From Sphingobacterium sp. BN32 (GTDB lineage Bacteria > Bacteroidota > Bacteroidia > Sphingobacteriales > Sphingobacteriaceae), in contig NZ_CP129963.1 of the NCBI RefSeq assembly GCF_030503615.1, positions 1,302,001 to 1,366,000 of the forward strand: a DNA stretch of 64,000 nt, written 5' to 3'. Shown here one piece after another: positions 37,332 through 46,501 of the stretch; position 1 is the stretch's first letter; each line of letters opens with the position of its first letter. The notes under the pieces are model-generated. The model ran no database searches. It saw nothing but the letters and a program-made list of their open reading frames with translations, and had not been told where the DNA came from. The position numbers and the translations under genes were made by a program.

Positions 37332-37473
37332 CCACCTCCGGGGATTCGTCATCCGGCCATTCGTCGGCGTATTCCACGCCATAAATGGCGGCTTCCTGTG
37401 GGGTTAGGCCAATATCCTCACCACTGGCCAGAATACTTAGTTTTTGTTGTAGTGATCTTAAATGATAGTCCAT
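37315..37473 (-). CDS. Small acidic ICE protein overlapping ardC
   Basis: 52 residues from the ATG at 37473 to TAA at 37315: MDYHLRSLQQKLSILASGED ... GVEYADEWPDDESPEVDEYEQ. The start lies immediately after the M23 peptidase stop, the end overlaps the ardC start, and the ardC ribosome-binding site lies within it. It is strongly acidic (about 15 Asp/Glu) and soluble. The tight packing makes it a probable real gene; no family recognised. Confidence 0.6.
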   Translation of the reverse strand: MDYHLRSLQQKLSILASGEDIGLTPQEAAIYGVEYADEWPDDESPEVDEYEQ

Positions 37474-37474
37474 A

Positions 37475-37999
37475 TTATTCGATGTTTAAAGGATTATTCG
37501 ATTGTTCTCTAAGGCTGTGCAGGAATTTCAAAGGGTCAAGGTATTTCCCTTTGAATTTCACAGAGAAGTGCAAATGCTCGCCCGTCACCTTGCCCGTTGC
37601 TCCTGTAATGCCAATGGGTTGCCCCACCGTTACCGTATCACCGGGCGAAACGAGTATTCGGGAAAGATGTCCGTAAATGGTTTCCACGTCTCCGTGAAGT
37701 ACCCGTACATATTTGCCAAGTGCTTTATGCTTTCCGGTTGCTTTGACCCGACCGTCAAGCACATTGAATACAGGGTCGGAACGGGCGGCAAAATCGGCAC
37801 CGTTATGGTGCGATGCCTTACCTTTGATCGGGTGGATACGGTAGCCGAACGGTGATGTAACCTTTAGCTTGTCCAATGGCGGACTGTAATCGATGCCCTG
37901 CCCATAAAGCATAAAGGGTACAAGTAGCAACCACCCGAAAACAAGGCTGGGGATAGTTAATATGTTCCGCTGATAGGCAGAACGTTCTGTGTTGTTCAT
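37475..37999 (-). CDS. M23-family (LytM-like) peptidoglycan endopeptidase
   Basis: A 174-residue protein with a signal anchor at about residues 14-33 and a compact M23 domain: HHNGADF (zinc His and Asp near 65-70) and GEHLHFSV (His-x-His near 143). It should cut peptide cross-links to open a passage for the transfer apparatus. In many Bacteroidetes elements a lysozyme-like TraQ-region protein does this job. It is transcribed with the coupling protein gene, 29 bases upstream. Confidence 0.85.
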   Translation of the reverse strand: MNNTERSAYQRNILTIPSLVFGWLLLVPFMLYGQGIDYSPPLDKLKVTSPFGYRIHPIKGKASHHNGADFAARSDPVFNVLDGRVKATGKHKALGKYVRVLHGDVETIYGHLSRILVSPGDTVTVGQPIGITGATGKVTGEHLHFSVKFKGKYLDPLKFLHSLREQSNNPLNIE

Positions 38000-38028
38000 G
38001 ATGTTTTGGTTTCGGTTGGAGTGGGAAT

Positions 38029-40020
38029 TTAAGGTGTGTCCTGTGTCGGCATTAACTGCTCGACCATCTCCTGTACTTCGCTGTTGATACGGAAAAAATT
38101 ATCCAATAGGATTTCTTCTTTTCGATCTCCGAAGTCGTAATAGGTCGGCAGTTCCCGGTAATTCGCTTCTTCCTTTTTTATGGCTTCCATGTCCAGATTG
38201 ACACGGCAGTTAACCGCCGTAGTCTCGTATTTTCCCGTATAGGTTTCCATCGTATCACGGGCAACGATACCCACGATTTCACCCGCTTTTAACGATGCTA
38301 TCTTTCCGGCAGGAATCAGCGGTTCGAGTTTTTCGTTCAAGGAAAGCGAGGTTCTTGTACGGTCGATGCTTAGGCTTTCACCCGTTTGCTTGACCTTACC
38401 AAATAGGCGTTCCAGCCACTCCAACGTTTCTTTGCTCCTGACGGCACCGGATAGTACATTACCCATAATGGACGTGATGGTTTCCGCTGTTTCCTTACCG
38501 TACTGTTGGCGTAACATAGGCAACTCCTGAAGCCCCAAAACCACGGCCGATAAATTGGATCTGGCCTGTGCCACCAATACGTCCACTCGATGAATATATA
38601 AGCTGGGGGCCTCATCCACTACTAAACCTATGGGTAGGTTAGCCTTAGTGTTAATGAGTTTCGTAACCCGATTAAGCACCACCGATAAACACGTGGAATT
38701 AATACTTTGCGTGCTTGGGTCGTTGGCGAGCACCAAAATACCGGGGTGCTTGGGGTTACTGATCTGGAGTTCGAAATCATCGGCACCGAAAACCCAAAAC
38801 GTTTCTTTAGTGGCCATTCGGCTAATAAAGATTTTGAGGGTACCAACTTGCCCCTCCAATTGGTCAAATGCCTTTGCCTTGTAGGCAGACATGAACGGCG
38901 ACAAAAGGGAAACAAGCTCCCTGTTACTGAACAGCACCGTAAAAATCTGTTCATACGAAAGATTTAGAAAGGCAAGTACGTGGGGCAGGCTGGAATAACG
39001 CCCATCTTCGTACCTACTGAAAAAGAAGATACAGGCAGCGAGGAAATTGACGGCGGACTGCGTAAAGAATTGGTCACTACCACTGGATTTATCACCTTTT
39101 TTCAAAGCTTCGACAAGTGCTTCGGCCGTTTCCGAAGCATCGGCAAGCGTACCCAGATACTCCCGTTTTAAAGGGTTGATCCGTCTGCTTCGCGCAGGGT
39201 CGTTGAGATTGATGACATGGAAACGGTAGTCTTTGCACCGACCGTCCTGTTTAGCCAGTAGGTAGTGATAATAGGCGACCTTGCCAAGATCGGGGTATTT
39301 CAAATCGTACAGGCACATGGTAAACGAATTGGCAATCATTTGGCGTATGATCGGCATAATGACCCCAAATGATTTCCCACTTCCGGGTACCCCGCAAATA
39401 AGACACCCCCTAAATAAATTTTCCAACGGTATAAATCCCTTGCGGACTTTACGCCTGTAATAAAATAATGTAGGGATATTCACCGAGTATGGGGTTATTA
39501 CGGATTTGGTCGGCTGCATAAAGGATTCTTCTTCGATGTTCCAACGATCCTTTCCCAAATTGGAGCTGATGATCTTGGACACGTTGTCCATTGCAACGTG
39601 TATCAAAACTGCTCCCGCAAACGCACTCGTGACATAGGCCAGGTCATACCAATTCACTTGCCCCCATATCGGAACCGCTCCACGTCCTTGCAACCACAAG
39701 CCCGAAAAAAGAATGAGCACCCCCAATGCCAAAGGGTAACCGATCTGGGTCTTGGGATTGAGGTCTTTTTTCTTTCGGCTTAACGTTCCGATGGAGACCA
39801 GACAGATCAGTACGAGCGTAAGGAGTTTGCTGTTTATCAATTCGGCATAGAACGGCACCCTCGAAAGTCTCTCCGCAAAGAGTAGCAAACTGTTATTTGC
39901 TACCCCTGTCAAGAGGAATCTATCTACATAGAAAAACAAAAAGACTTCGAGGACAACGGATAAGTATATGCCAAATTGCAGGGAGCGGTAAAGCCCCTGT
40001 TGCTCTTTGGTTTCTTCCAT
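38029..40020 (-). CDS. Type IV coupling protein (VirD4/TraG-like ATPase)
   Basis: 663 residues from the ATG at 40020. Four hydrophobic segments lie in the first 150 residues, then a TraG/VirD4 ATPase: Walker A CGVPGSGKSFGV near 207-218, Walker B region PIGLVVDEAPSLYIH near 468, and DNA-translocase motifs (FWVFGADDFELQIS, VVLGLQELPMLRQQYGKETA). It links the relaxosome to the transfer channel. In CTnDOT-type elements the coupling protein usually sits beside the mob genes; here it lies after traN, which is a rearranged order. A 16-bp palindrome precedes it. Confidence 0.9.
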   Translation of the reverse strand: MEETKEQQGLYRSLQFGIYLSVVLEVFLFFYVDRFLLTGVANNSLLLFAERLSRVPFYAELINSKLLTLVLICLVSIGTLSRKKKDLNPKTQIGYPLALGVLILFSGLWLQGRGAVPIWGQVNWYDLAYVTSAFAGAVLIHVAMDNVSKIISSNLGKDRWNIEEESFMQPTKSVITPYSVNIPTLFYYRRKVRKGFIPLENLFRGCLICGVPGSGKSFGVIMPIIRQMIANSFTMCLYDLKYPDLGKVAYYHYLLAKQDGRCKDYRFHVINLNDPARSRRINPLKREYLGTLADASETAEALVEALKKGDKSSGSDQFFTQSAVNFLAACIFFFSRYEDGRYSSLPHVLAFLNLSYEQIFTVLFSNRELVSLLSPFMSAYKAKAFDQLEGQVGTLKIFISRMATKETFWVFGADDFELQISNPKHPGILVLANDPSTQSINSTCLSVVLNRVTKLINTKANLPIGLVVDEAPSLYIHRVDVLVAQARSNLSAVVLGLQELPMLRQQYGKETAETITSIMGNVLSGAVRSKETLEWLERLFGKVKQTGESLSIDRTRTSLSLNEKLEPLIPAGKIASLKAGEIVGIVARDTMETYTGKYETTAVNCRVNLDMEAIKKEEANYRELPTYYDFGDRKEEILLDNFFRINSEVQEMVEQLMPTQDTP

Positions 40021-40050
40021 AAATGTTTGTCTTTGTAAGGTTGGAAGTCT

Positions 40051-40066
40051 TCCGCCAATTGGCGGA
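40051..40066. promoter_or_regulatory. Perfect 16-bp palindrome before the coupling-protein gene
   Basis: TCCGCCAATTGGCGGA is perfectly self-complementary and is flanked by direct copies of GTCTTCC. It lies 30 bases before the ATG of the coupling protein, within the short traN gap. It could be an operator, an mRNA hairpin or a processing site. Confidence 0.4.
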
Positions 40067-40110
40067 GGTCTTCCATGATAATTGATTTTCAAAGGTTGGG
40101 TAAAGCCGAT

Positions 40111-40959
40111 TTAAAAGGTGTCGGCTTTCAGAATATCTCCGTACTTTATCTTTAGGTTGACCGTACGGCCGGAAATCTGCTTTTCGGTGAGCGTTACCCG
40201 AAGTACCTTGCTGCCGGGAAAGGTAGCCTTTTTCAGTACGAACACATTGCGGTGTCTTTTCTTAAATTCCGTCAATGGTTGGTATTGCCACAGGGGTTTG
40301 ATTTCCACGGTCTGCACGTTCGTTGCTTTGGTGATCTTTTTGTCCTCAATGAAAAACCGGAGTTCATCTACATTGTAGGAAAGGTTTGATGTGTTGGTAA
40401 ACGACACATCAAGGAAAATATAATCACCTATCGTACTGATGCCATTCAATGCGATACCCACACCGTAATCCCTCGTATTTCGTACCGCACGGTAAACACT
40501 TTTTGTAAGCAGGCCAAGTGCAAGGTTTTTCATCTGGCTTCGGCTCAATCCGATTTCCGATATTTCCAACGGCCGGGTGTGTTCCGGTTTGATCTCCAGC
40601 ATGGCCGGAATACTCGTATCGTTCATCCACAATGGAGCCGTCAGGCGGTATTGTGCCACGAAGTTATCACCAACAATGGTAACTGTTCCAAGTTCATAGT
40701 CGAGGTGTTCTATCTGCGTGGTATCTTCATTTAATTTGATACGCAATACGTTTTCAAGGGGCAGGTCACCCGATACATGGTGCGAAGCGATGTCAACGTA
40801 CCTAATGGGTTCGGGTGAAAGGATATGCATCGTATGGCCACGGTGCAGGCTTAATTCGGGAAGTGTTCCCAACCGGGTTTCCGTAGCCTGTTGGCTGTGG
40901 GCGGAATAACCTACAAAACATAAAAGGAAAAGGATTAGAAAATGATGTTTCTTTTTCAT
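40111..40959 (-). CDS. traN: Conjugative transposon protein TraN
   Basis: A 282-residue exported protein (signal peptide about 1-22, ending SAHSQ). The sequence follows the Bacteroidetes TraN/DUF4138 pattern: LPLENVLRIKLNEDT, a beta-rich middle, and a C-terminal half with SFTNTSNLSYNVDELRFFIE and FKKRHRNVFVLKKATFPGS. It is the VirB9-like component of the outer core. It is co-directional with TraM, 20 bases upstream. Confidence 0.85.
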   Translation of the reverse strand: MKKKHHFLILFLLCFVGYSAHSQQATETRLGTLPELSLHRGHTMHILSPEPIRYVDIASHHVSGDLPLENVLRIKLNEDTTQIEHLDYELGTVTIVGDNFVAQYRLTAPLWMNDTSIPAMLEIKPEHTRPLEISEIGLSRSQMKNLALGLLTKSVYRAVRNTRDYGVGIALNGISTIGDYIFLDVSFTNTSNLSYNVDELRFFIEDKKITKATNVQTVEIKPLWQYQPLTEFKKRHRNVFVLKKATFPGSKVLRVTLTEKQISGRTVNLKIKYGDILKADTF

Positions 40960-40979
40960 GGTGAAATCTTAAAATGGTT

Positions 40980-42143
40980 TTACTGTTTGTAATTCTGTTG
41001 GCTTTGGCGGAGTGTCTGGGGATCGATGAGGTACACCATCGTGTTATATTTCAGTTTGGCCCTGTTCTTCCGTATATGCTTTGATACGGCGGTCGTTGTG
41101 GATTGGAACATCCGCTGAATGGCGCTCATGACCAACTGGCTATTGTTTTCCGCTTGTTGTTGCATGGTAATTCCCTGCGTGGTGTTACCGCCGAGCTCTC
41201 GGCTAAACTCCCTGAATGCCGAAGCGGGCACGTACAGTCCGGGGGAACCGTCATTGTCGTACACTTCCAACCGGACGGGCAGTATGTTGTTTCCGTGCAT
41301 GATGGAAGTGACGGTAAGCAGCACACGCTGTCCCGAAAAACCGGAAATTTTTGCGAATACGTGGGTACCTTTCTTGACTATATTGTTGCCAACCAATAGG
41401 TCATCCATGAGCCGAATACGTAAACGTGAATCGGCATATCCTGTCATGTTTTCGTCGATAATAGCCTGTATGAACGTGTTGTCACTCTCGGCACGAATGG
41501 TGTTGAACGCTCCTTGATTTGTAGCGTATTTGGAAACGGATAAGAGGGGTTGGTTCTCGAGTTCCCATTTCGCTTCTTCGATACGTTTACGTTCCCTGCG
41601 GGCTGCCTGTTCGTCTGGATCGTTAGCCCTTGCCATACTGTCCGCATAGGCCATCTGCATACGGAAAAGTTCCATTGGGTCGATTTTCCCCGGTTCTTCC
41701 CTTATCGGTTCGGGTCTTCGCTGTAATGAGGAAAGGGCCTGTTGCAAGGCTTTGTCCGCGTCGTCATTTTCCGAATCTCCATTGTTGGAAAACGACCTTT
41801 GGTTTTTGAGCGCCCGCTCGATGGAATCAAGTCTGCGTTTTTCTTCTTCGTTGTACATTTCATCGAAACGGAATTGTTCGGCCCGTTCCTCCTGTAACTG
41901 GCCTATTGCCGTATAACCGTCTCCACGGCGGTACTGCTCACGGTAGGCGGCAAGTTTATCGGAAAGCGCACGGTTCTTCACGTCCTCCGATACATCGGCA
42001 ATCTGCCCCTGCAAGGGATCGCCCTCTGGCCTAGGTGCTTCTTCCTTAGCAAAACCCATCTGGTACACATAAAAGAAAAGGCATAGAAAGGGCAACACTA
42101 TTAGGGGCAGCACATAGCGTGGTTGTCTGAAATTGATTTTCAT
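40980..42143 (-). CDS. traM: Conjugative transposon protein TraM
   Basis: A 387-residue protein with one N-terminal transmembrane helix (about 11-29), a long polar, glutamine/glutamate-rich linker (about 35-190), and a C-terminal domain with NTFIQAIIDENMTGYADSRL, GTHVFAKISGFSGQRVLLTV and NILPVRLEVYDNDGSPGLYV. This is the VirB10-like Bacteroidetes TraM layout: inner-membrane anchored and spanning the periplasm. Confidence 0.9.
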   Translation of the reverse strand: MKINFRQPRYVLPLIVLPFLCLFFYVYQMGFAKEEAPRPEGDPLQGQIADVSEDVKNRALSDKLAAYREQYRRGDGYTAIGQLQEERAEQFRFDEMYNEEEKRRLDSIERALKNQRSFSNNGDSENDDADKALQQALSSLQRRPEPIREEPGKIDPMELFRMQMAYADSMARANDPDEQAARRERKRIEEAKWELENQPLLSVSKYATNQGAFNTIRAESDNTFIQAIIDENMTGYADSRLRIRLMDDLLVGNNIVKKGTHVFAKISGFSGQRVLLTVTSIMHGNNILPVRLEVYDNDGSPGLYVPASAFREFSRELGGNTTQGITMQQQAENNSQLVMSAIQRMFQSTTTAVSKHIRKNRAKLKYNTMVYLIDPQTLRQSQQNYKQ

Positions 42144-42157
42144 ATTGTTGAATTGTA

Positions 42158-42598
42158 TTAGGGTGAATTGTGGGGTTTGTTGGCTTCGGACAATCGCTTT
42201 TCGAGTATCTGAATCCTGTCGATGGCGTTCTCCATCAGTAGGCTATCGGAGCTGTCCAAACTGTCTTTTTCTATTAGGCCATCAAGAACGGTGCGAATTT
42301 CCAACAACTCCTTTAAGGTCGAAACGGTAGTGACGATACCGCCCATTCCATCCATTAAGGGTTGTTGTACGAAAAGATTTGGACTGTCTTTCTTGGATTT
42401 TTCCTTTGGGAGAAAAAGAAAACATCCAATGGAAACGAGGATGCTTAGTACCATTACGATAAATACCGTACGTGGCCGGGTTTCAAGGAACCGTTTGGTA
42501 CCTGTGATACTCCCATCGATGTACTTGCCAAACTCCTTGTAAAAAGCTGCCCATACCGTAGTGTCGGGTGGTCGGTTAGAAGTGATTTTTTTGAACAT
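42158..42598 (-). CDS. TraL-position membrane protein
   Basis: 146 residues with one transmembrane helix (about 44-64, VFIVMVLSILVSIGCFLFLP) and a C-terminal coiled region (ENAIDRIQILEKRLSEANK). It lies between traK and traM, the position of traL in CTnDOT-type operons, and overlaps traK by 23 bases. Sequence alone does not identify the family; the assignment rests on position. Confidence 0.55.
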   Translation of the reverse strand: MFKKITSNRPPDTTVWAAFYKEFGKYIDGSITGTKRFLETRPRTVFIVMVLSILVSIGCFLFLPKEKSKKDSPNLFVQQPLMDGMGGIVTTVSTLKELLEIRTVLDGLIEKDSLDSSDSLLMENAIDRIQILEKRLSEANKPHNSP

Positions 42599-43196
42599 AG
42601 GATATATCTTTGTTTTCGAGTGTTTTCCATCGCGTAATCAGTACACCGTGGCCATTGTTCTCCGTGCGCATTTCAAGGTCGCGGAGATACCCCTCCGTGA
42701 CCAATGTGCGTACGACTGTCGAGCTGCGCCGATCTATGGTCTGTTTGCCGTAGTAGCGGAAATATTTGTTCACCGCATCGAGATGGATTGAATCCGTCTG
42801 GATGGTGAGCACGGAGCTGGACGATAGTACGGAGTTGAAAAACCCTTTTTCCCGTAGGTTATTGTACTGCAATGCACCGGATTCATCGATCAGGTACATG
42901 GCTTTTTTCATTTGGTATTCGATAAATTTATCGTCGGGTGCAAGGGTGAAAAACAGCGAATGGAATAGGTTGATATGTGTACGGTACTCGACTGGTCTGT
43001 TCACCTCCACGTCTGTCTGTCGTGCAGACATCGGTACATTGTTGGCATCGAGTATATATACCGATTTACGTGCATTGCCGACCTGTTTGTAGGCAAAAAA
43101 AGATACCGCCACTACTATGAGCAGGGCGGCGGTCAGGCTTGCCCCCGCAATAAAGGTGGCAAGCCTGATCTTGGTCTCGATATTTTTTATTATCAT
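42576..43196 (-). CDS. traK: Conjugative transposon protein TraK
   Basis: 206 residues: a transmembrane helix at about 13-35, then the VirB8-like periplasmic domain with the TraK signature PVEYRTHINLFHSLFFTLAP and YLIDESGALQYNNLREKGF. VirB8-like proteins nucleate the inner-membrane complex. It is 22 bases downstream of traJ. Confidence 0.9.
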   Translation of the reverse strand: MIIKNIETKIRLATFIAGASLTAALLIVVAVSFFAYKQVGNARKSVYILDANNVPMSARQTDVEVNRPVEYRTHINLFHSLFFTLAPDDKFIEYQMKKAMYLIDESGALQYNNLREKGFFNSVLSSSSVLTIQTDSIHLDAVNKYFRYYGKQTIDRRSSTVVRTLVTEGYLRDLEMRTENNGHGVLITRWKTLENKDISYVQKNHF

Positions 43197-43218
43197 GAAA
43201 ACAGATGCTTAAAAGGTT

Positions 43219-44361
43219 CTAAAATTTGGCGATCATCCTCCTTGCCATGCGGGTCGCATTGGTTGCGCCACGCCCCATTGTGCTTGCGGCCGAGGTGATA
43301 CCGCTTGTCGATACGATCCATGTGCTTATGCTCGGTACGGTCAACATGGTCAGCCCTCCGATCAGGAACGTCACGATGACGATGCCGAAACTCAAAAGTC
43401 CGTTACCAGCAAATACAGCCATCTTCTCCATTGTGTCGCCCGTGCTATCAACGAGTTGCTGATACCTTGTGATCTCGGCCTCCATTGCATATTGTTGGAA
43501 CAGGCTGGCTATGTGCATGACCAGATAGGCAATTCCCGAATACAGGTTTACGCTGACAAACCGGGCTATCCATGTACCAAAGGAATCCCTAAAGGCAGGT
43601 AGAATTGATACGGCGACACTAAACGGACCTAATATGATAAGGATGGTCGAATAGATGATCTGGATAATGAATATGATATAAACGCAGATGCGCAATACCC
43701 AGACGGCCAATGTTTCGAGTGTATAGGTCGCCAATAGCTGTAACCCGACTTGCATTCTGTTTTTAAGTTCAACTATCGGATTCCATACGGCGGTAAATCC
43801 CTCTTTTACGGTTGAGGTGACCGCATCCCACGCTCGACCGTACCATGTATCCGCTTCTTTTTCGGCGATCTCGGTTTCGGCCTGTATAGTGGTGAGCTGA
43901 TCGGCAACGTCCACCATGAGTTTTGCCCGTTGCAATCGTAGGTTGTTTACCTCGATCTGTCCGCTGTCAAACAGGCTTTCCGTCTTGGCGGCTACGATGT
44001 CCGTGGGATATGCAAGTACGCGGGTAAACGTACCCCACCAGATAATTACCATTACCAGCCCGAACGGTCGTAACAAAGGCATAATTTCCATCTTCTTGTC
44101 GCCCGCCATCATTTCGTATGATTTGATGGCAAAGAATATGAGCATGAAGATGGCAGCGAGAGCCTGCGCATCGGTTATGAATGTGTCGAAGTGTGTCCAT
44201 ACCGTGTTTTTCATTCCTTTGAGAAAGTGCATGACACCCTCTTCATAGACACCGTTCCCCTGCAAAAAGTTGAACGTTTCCTTAAAGGAATCGGGCACGT
44301 TTACAGGGTTTCCCTGCAATAAAAAACGGGGCATTAACCCCGTCATGTTGATAAAGTCCAT
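43219..44361 (-). CDS. traJ: Conjugative transposon protein TraJ
   Basis: A 380-residue polytopic inner-membrane protein (five or more helices; examples ALAAIFMLIFFAIKSYEMMA, VLRICVYIIFIIQIIYSTIL, GLLSFGIVIVTFLIGGLTML). VirB6-like TraJ proteins of Bacteroidetes elements share this size and the early segment with MEIMPLLRPFGLVMVIIWWG. It forms part of the channel through the inner membrane. Confidence 0.85.
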   Translation of the reverse strand: MDFINMTGLMPRFLLQGNPVNVPDSFKETFNFLQGNGVYEEGVMHFLKGMKNTVWTHFDTFITDAQALAAIFMLIFFAIKSYEMMAGDKKMEIMPLLRPFGLVMVIIWWGTFTRVLAYPTDIVAAKTESLFDSGQIEVNNLRLQRAKLMVDVADQLTTIQAETEIAEKEADTWYGRAWDAVTSTVKEGFTAVWNPIVELKNRMQVGLQLLATYTLETLAVWVLRICVYIIFIIQIIYSTILIILGPFSVAVSILPAFRDSFGTWIARFVSVNLYSGIAYLVMHIASLFQQYAMEAEITRYQQLVDSTGDTMEKMAVFAGNGLLSFGIVIVTFLIGGLTMLTVPSISTWIVSTSGITSAASTMGRGATNATRMARRMIAKF

Positions 44362-44379
44362 AAAGTAATCTGATTTTGG

Positions 44380-45168
44380 TTATTGCGTTCTTTTTAGGAT
44401 GTCCTCCGCAATCTGTACGTCGGAGCGATTGCCCGAAAACTCCGGATGGTCTGGATTGTCACTACGTAGGCGGTCACGGTTCCCCGCCAATAAAAGGAAT
44501 TTGGCGGCATAGTTCTTTTTGGCTTCCCATGCGGAGAGTAGTTTCCTGTGTTCTCCAAGTAAACGGTGATAGGCCATGATACGGCTGCCACGGTCAAGCG
44601 TGGTCGTTCGGGCCGCTTCCAACCGTTCACCCAGTTCTGCACGTTCTTCGCTGTACCATTCCAATAGACCTTTGCTCCTCAAATAATCCCCGACGTCCGG
44701 TGAAAGTCCGGCAAGTGGGTCGGTGTCCGTGTCGCCTGTCAGACTTCCAAATTCATTGCGGTAATACAGAAGCCACAAGGGGTCGGCATCCGTGACCAGA
44801 CCGGAATAATTGAGGCCTTCCGTGACCGCTACCTTTCGGATGGTGTCCGTATGCTTTTTATAGGCTTCGTCCGTTTGTTGCATGGCCAGTACCATACCCA
44901 TGCGCAAGGTTTGCGGGCCTGTACCGCTCAACGGTCGGCGGTCGGTCTTGGGGTAATTGGGGTGCCACGCCCAAGTGAGCCAATATTGATAGTTGAGACC
45001 GAGAAAGCCACTTGTCGGGGTAAACTTCTTGCGATCCCATTGCTTGTGAACCATACGTTCCTGTTGATGCACGATGTGTTTATCGGTCTGTCGCTTCACG
45101 TTCTGCGCCAGTGTTCCCGTGATGGAAAACAGGCACAACAGTAGTGCTGTGATGTATTTTGTTTTCAT
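44380..45168 (-). CDS. Exported tra-operon protein (DUF5045-like position)
   Basis: A 262-residue protein with a signal peptide (about 1-21, ending TLAQN), tryptophan-rich N-terminal part (NYQYWLTWAWHPNYPKTDRR) and a helical C-terminus. It lies between the TraI-like genes and traJ. Proteins of this kind in Bacteroidota elements have been labelled DUF5045; I am not certain of that match. Probably a periplasmic accessory of the transfer machine. Confidence 0.5.
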   Translation of the reverse strand: MKTKYITALLLCLFSITGTLAQNVKRQTDKHIVHQQERMVHKQWDRKKFTPTSGFLGLNYQYWLTWAWHPNYPKTDRRPLSGTGPQTLRMGMVLAMQQTDEAYKKHTDTIRKVAVTEGLNYSGLVTDADPLWLLYYRNEFGSLTGDTDTDPLAGLSPDVGDYLRSKGLLEWYSEERAELGERLEAARTTTLDRGSRIMAYHRLLGEHRKLLSAWEAKKNYAAKFLLLAGNRDRLRSDNPDHPEFSGNRSDVQIAEDILKRTQ

Positions 45169-45170
45169 GT

Positions 45171-45845
45171 TCAGTCTTTAAGTAGATAATAGTTTCGTAT
45201 GATCTCGTCCGCTTTGCGCTTGTCCATATTGATAAAGTTTCGGTATGGGTTCGCCGTTTTCAGTACGCCGTTGATCTTCGCCCAATACATAGACCTTTCC
45301 ATGCTGAACACCAATGCCCGTATCACTTTCAGTTCAAGAATGATCTTGCGCATGAGGTGGTTTCTTTTTTCGTAATCCATGAGTACGTTTTTCCCTTCTT
45401 GGAGAACAAACTCTGAGACTTCGGCAGCAAGGTTTATTCCCCTGTCTTTGAGCTGACGGGCAACGTCCTCGGCAAAGAGCAGTAACCACGGTTCACCTTT
45501 GGCGGTTTCGAGCATTTTTGTGCTGTGGTTGGCTATGTCCTGAACAAGCCTTGAAATATGGAGTGCAGAACGGCCGGACTTCAATGCCCGATCCACTTCG
45601 GTCAGTGATCGGTGTATCATATTCTGCACCAGTACCACGGAAGAAAGGTTGACGTTAATATCGTCGATCCGTCCACGGATGTTACCAAGCATATTGTTGT
45701 GAGCTTGTTCGGAAACCAACCTGACCGCACCATTCTCGTTTACGATGGCAAGATGCTTGGCATCGTAGATAATCGTCACATAGCTTTGTCCGAAAACCCA
45801 TGTTGAAAGACACATAAACAGTAGGGTTATGAGTTGTGTTTTCAT
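45171..45845 (-). CDS. TraI-like exported protein, paralogue C
   Basis: 224 residues with a signal peptide ending VFGQS. It is helical, and its C-terminal 100 residues (LLLFAEDVARQLKDRGINLA, RSMYWAKINGVLKTANPYRN) clearly match the protein encoded at 46498-47160 and more distantly that at 45842-46501. It is the third in a run of three paralogues, between the VirB4 ATPase and traJ, where CTnDOT-type operons have traI. Possibly a VirB5-like helical bundle; that is inference. Confidence 0.6.
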   Translation of the reverse strand: MKTQLITLLFMCLSTWVFGQSYVTIIYDAKHLAIVNENGAVRLVSEQAHNNMLGNIRGRIDDINVNLSSVVLVQNMIHRSLTEVDRALKSGRSALHISRLVQDIANHSTKMLETAKGEPWLLLFAEDVARQLKDRGINLAAEVSEFVLQEGKNVLMDYEKRNHLMRKIILELKVIRALVFSMERSMYWAKINGVLKTANPYRNFINMDKRKADEIIRNYYLLKD

Positions 45846-46501
45846 GGTTTAAATTCCTCCAATTGCCTTAAAATATTATCGACTATGCGCTTGTCCTCGT
45901 TGATGTAGGCCGAAAACGGATTGAGGGAATCGAGCAGTTTTTTCCGTGTCGAATAGTACATGGTAACTGCAAGCCCCCTTGATGATCCGGCGATTGCCCG
46001 AAGCTCCTGCAGGACGTGTCCGTACAGTATTCTCCTGTCGCTCGCTTTCATCTGGTTGAGGTCGCCGATACTGATAAAAAGTCCGGTCAGGTAACGGGCC
46101 AACTGCACGGCTTTTTCTGCCATATCTTTTTCTGCATCGATAGCAAGCAACAGAAATTCGGGATGTGTGGAAACAATGCCTATAATCCTTTTCTGTTGGT
46201 TTATGATCTCGGTTACGATTGGCGCGGATTCCAACCCCATACTAAGCCCCTGCAAAGCCGTTCCCAAAACCTGAAAACGGCTATGCAGTTCTCGGTAACG
46301 GGTTTTGAGTTTTGAGGTTTCCTCTCGGTTCACTTCCTCGTTGGCCGAGGTAATGGTCTGTCTGTTTCTTGCGGTGATCTGGCGGTCGTATTCATCTTTG
46401 CTGTGTTCGACCAATTGGTGGAGCAGTTCCACATTGAGCTGTGCATTTGCTCTGGTCAAGGCGATGACCAAAAGCAATAGGGTTAGGATTACGTATCTCA
46501 T
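45842..46501 (-). CDS. TraI-like exported protein, paralogue B
   Basis: 219 residues with a signal peptide ending RANAQ, and a helical coiled body. The C-terminal signature (SRGLAVTMYYSTRKKLLDSL, NPFSAYINEDKRIVDNILR) is shared with its two neighbours, but the rest is strongly diverged. It overlaps both the upstream and downstream genes by four bases, so all three are translationally coupled. Confidence 0.6.
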   Translation of the reverse strand: MRYVILTLLLLVIALTRANAQLNVELLHQLVEHSKDEYDRQITARNRQTITSANEEVNREETSKLKTRYRELHSRFQVLGTALQGLSMGLESAPIVTEIINQQKRIIGIVSTHPEFLLLAIDAEKDMAEKAVQLARYLTGLFISIGDLNQMKASDRRILYGHVLQELRAIAGSSRGLAVTMYYSTRKKLLDSLNPFSAYINEDKRIVDNILRQLEEFKP

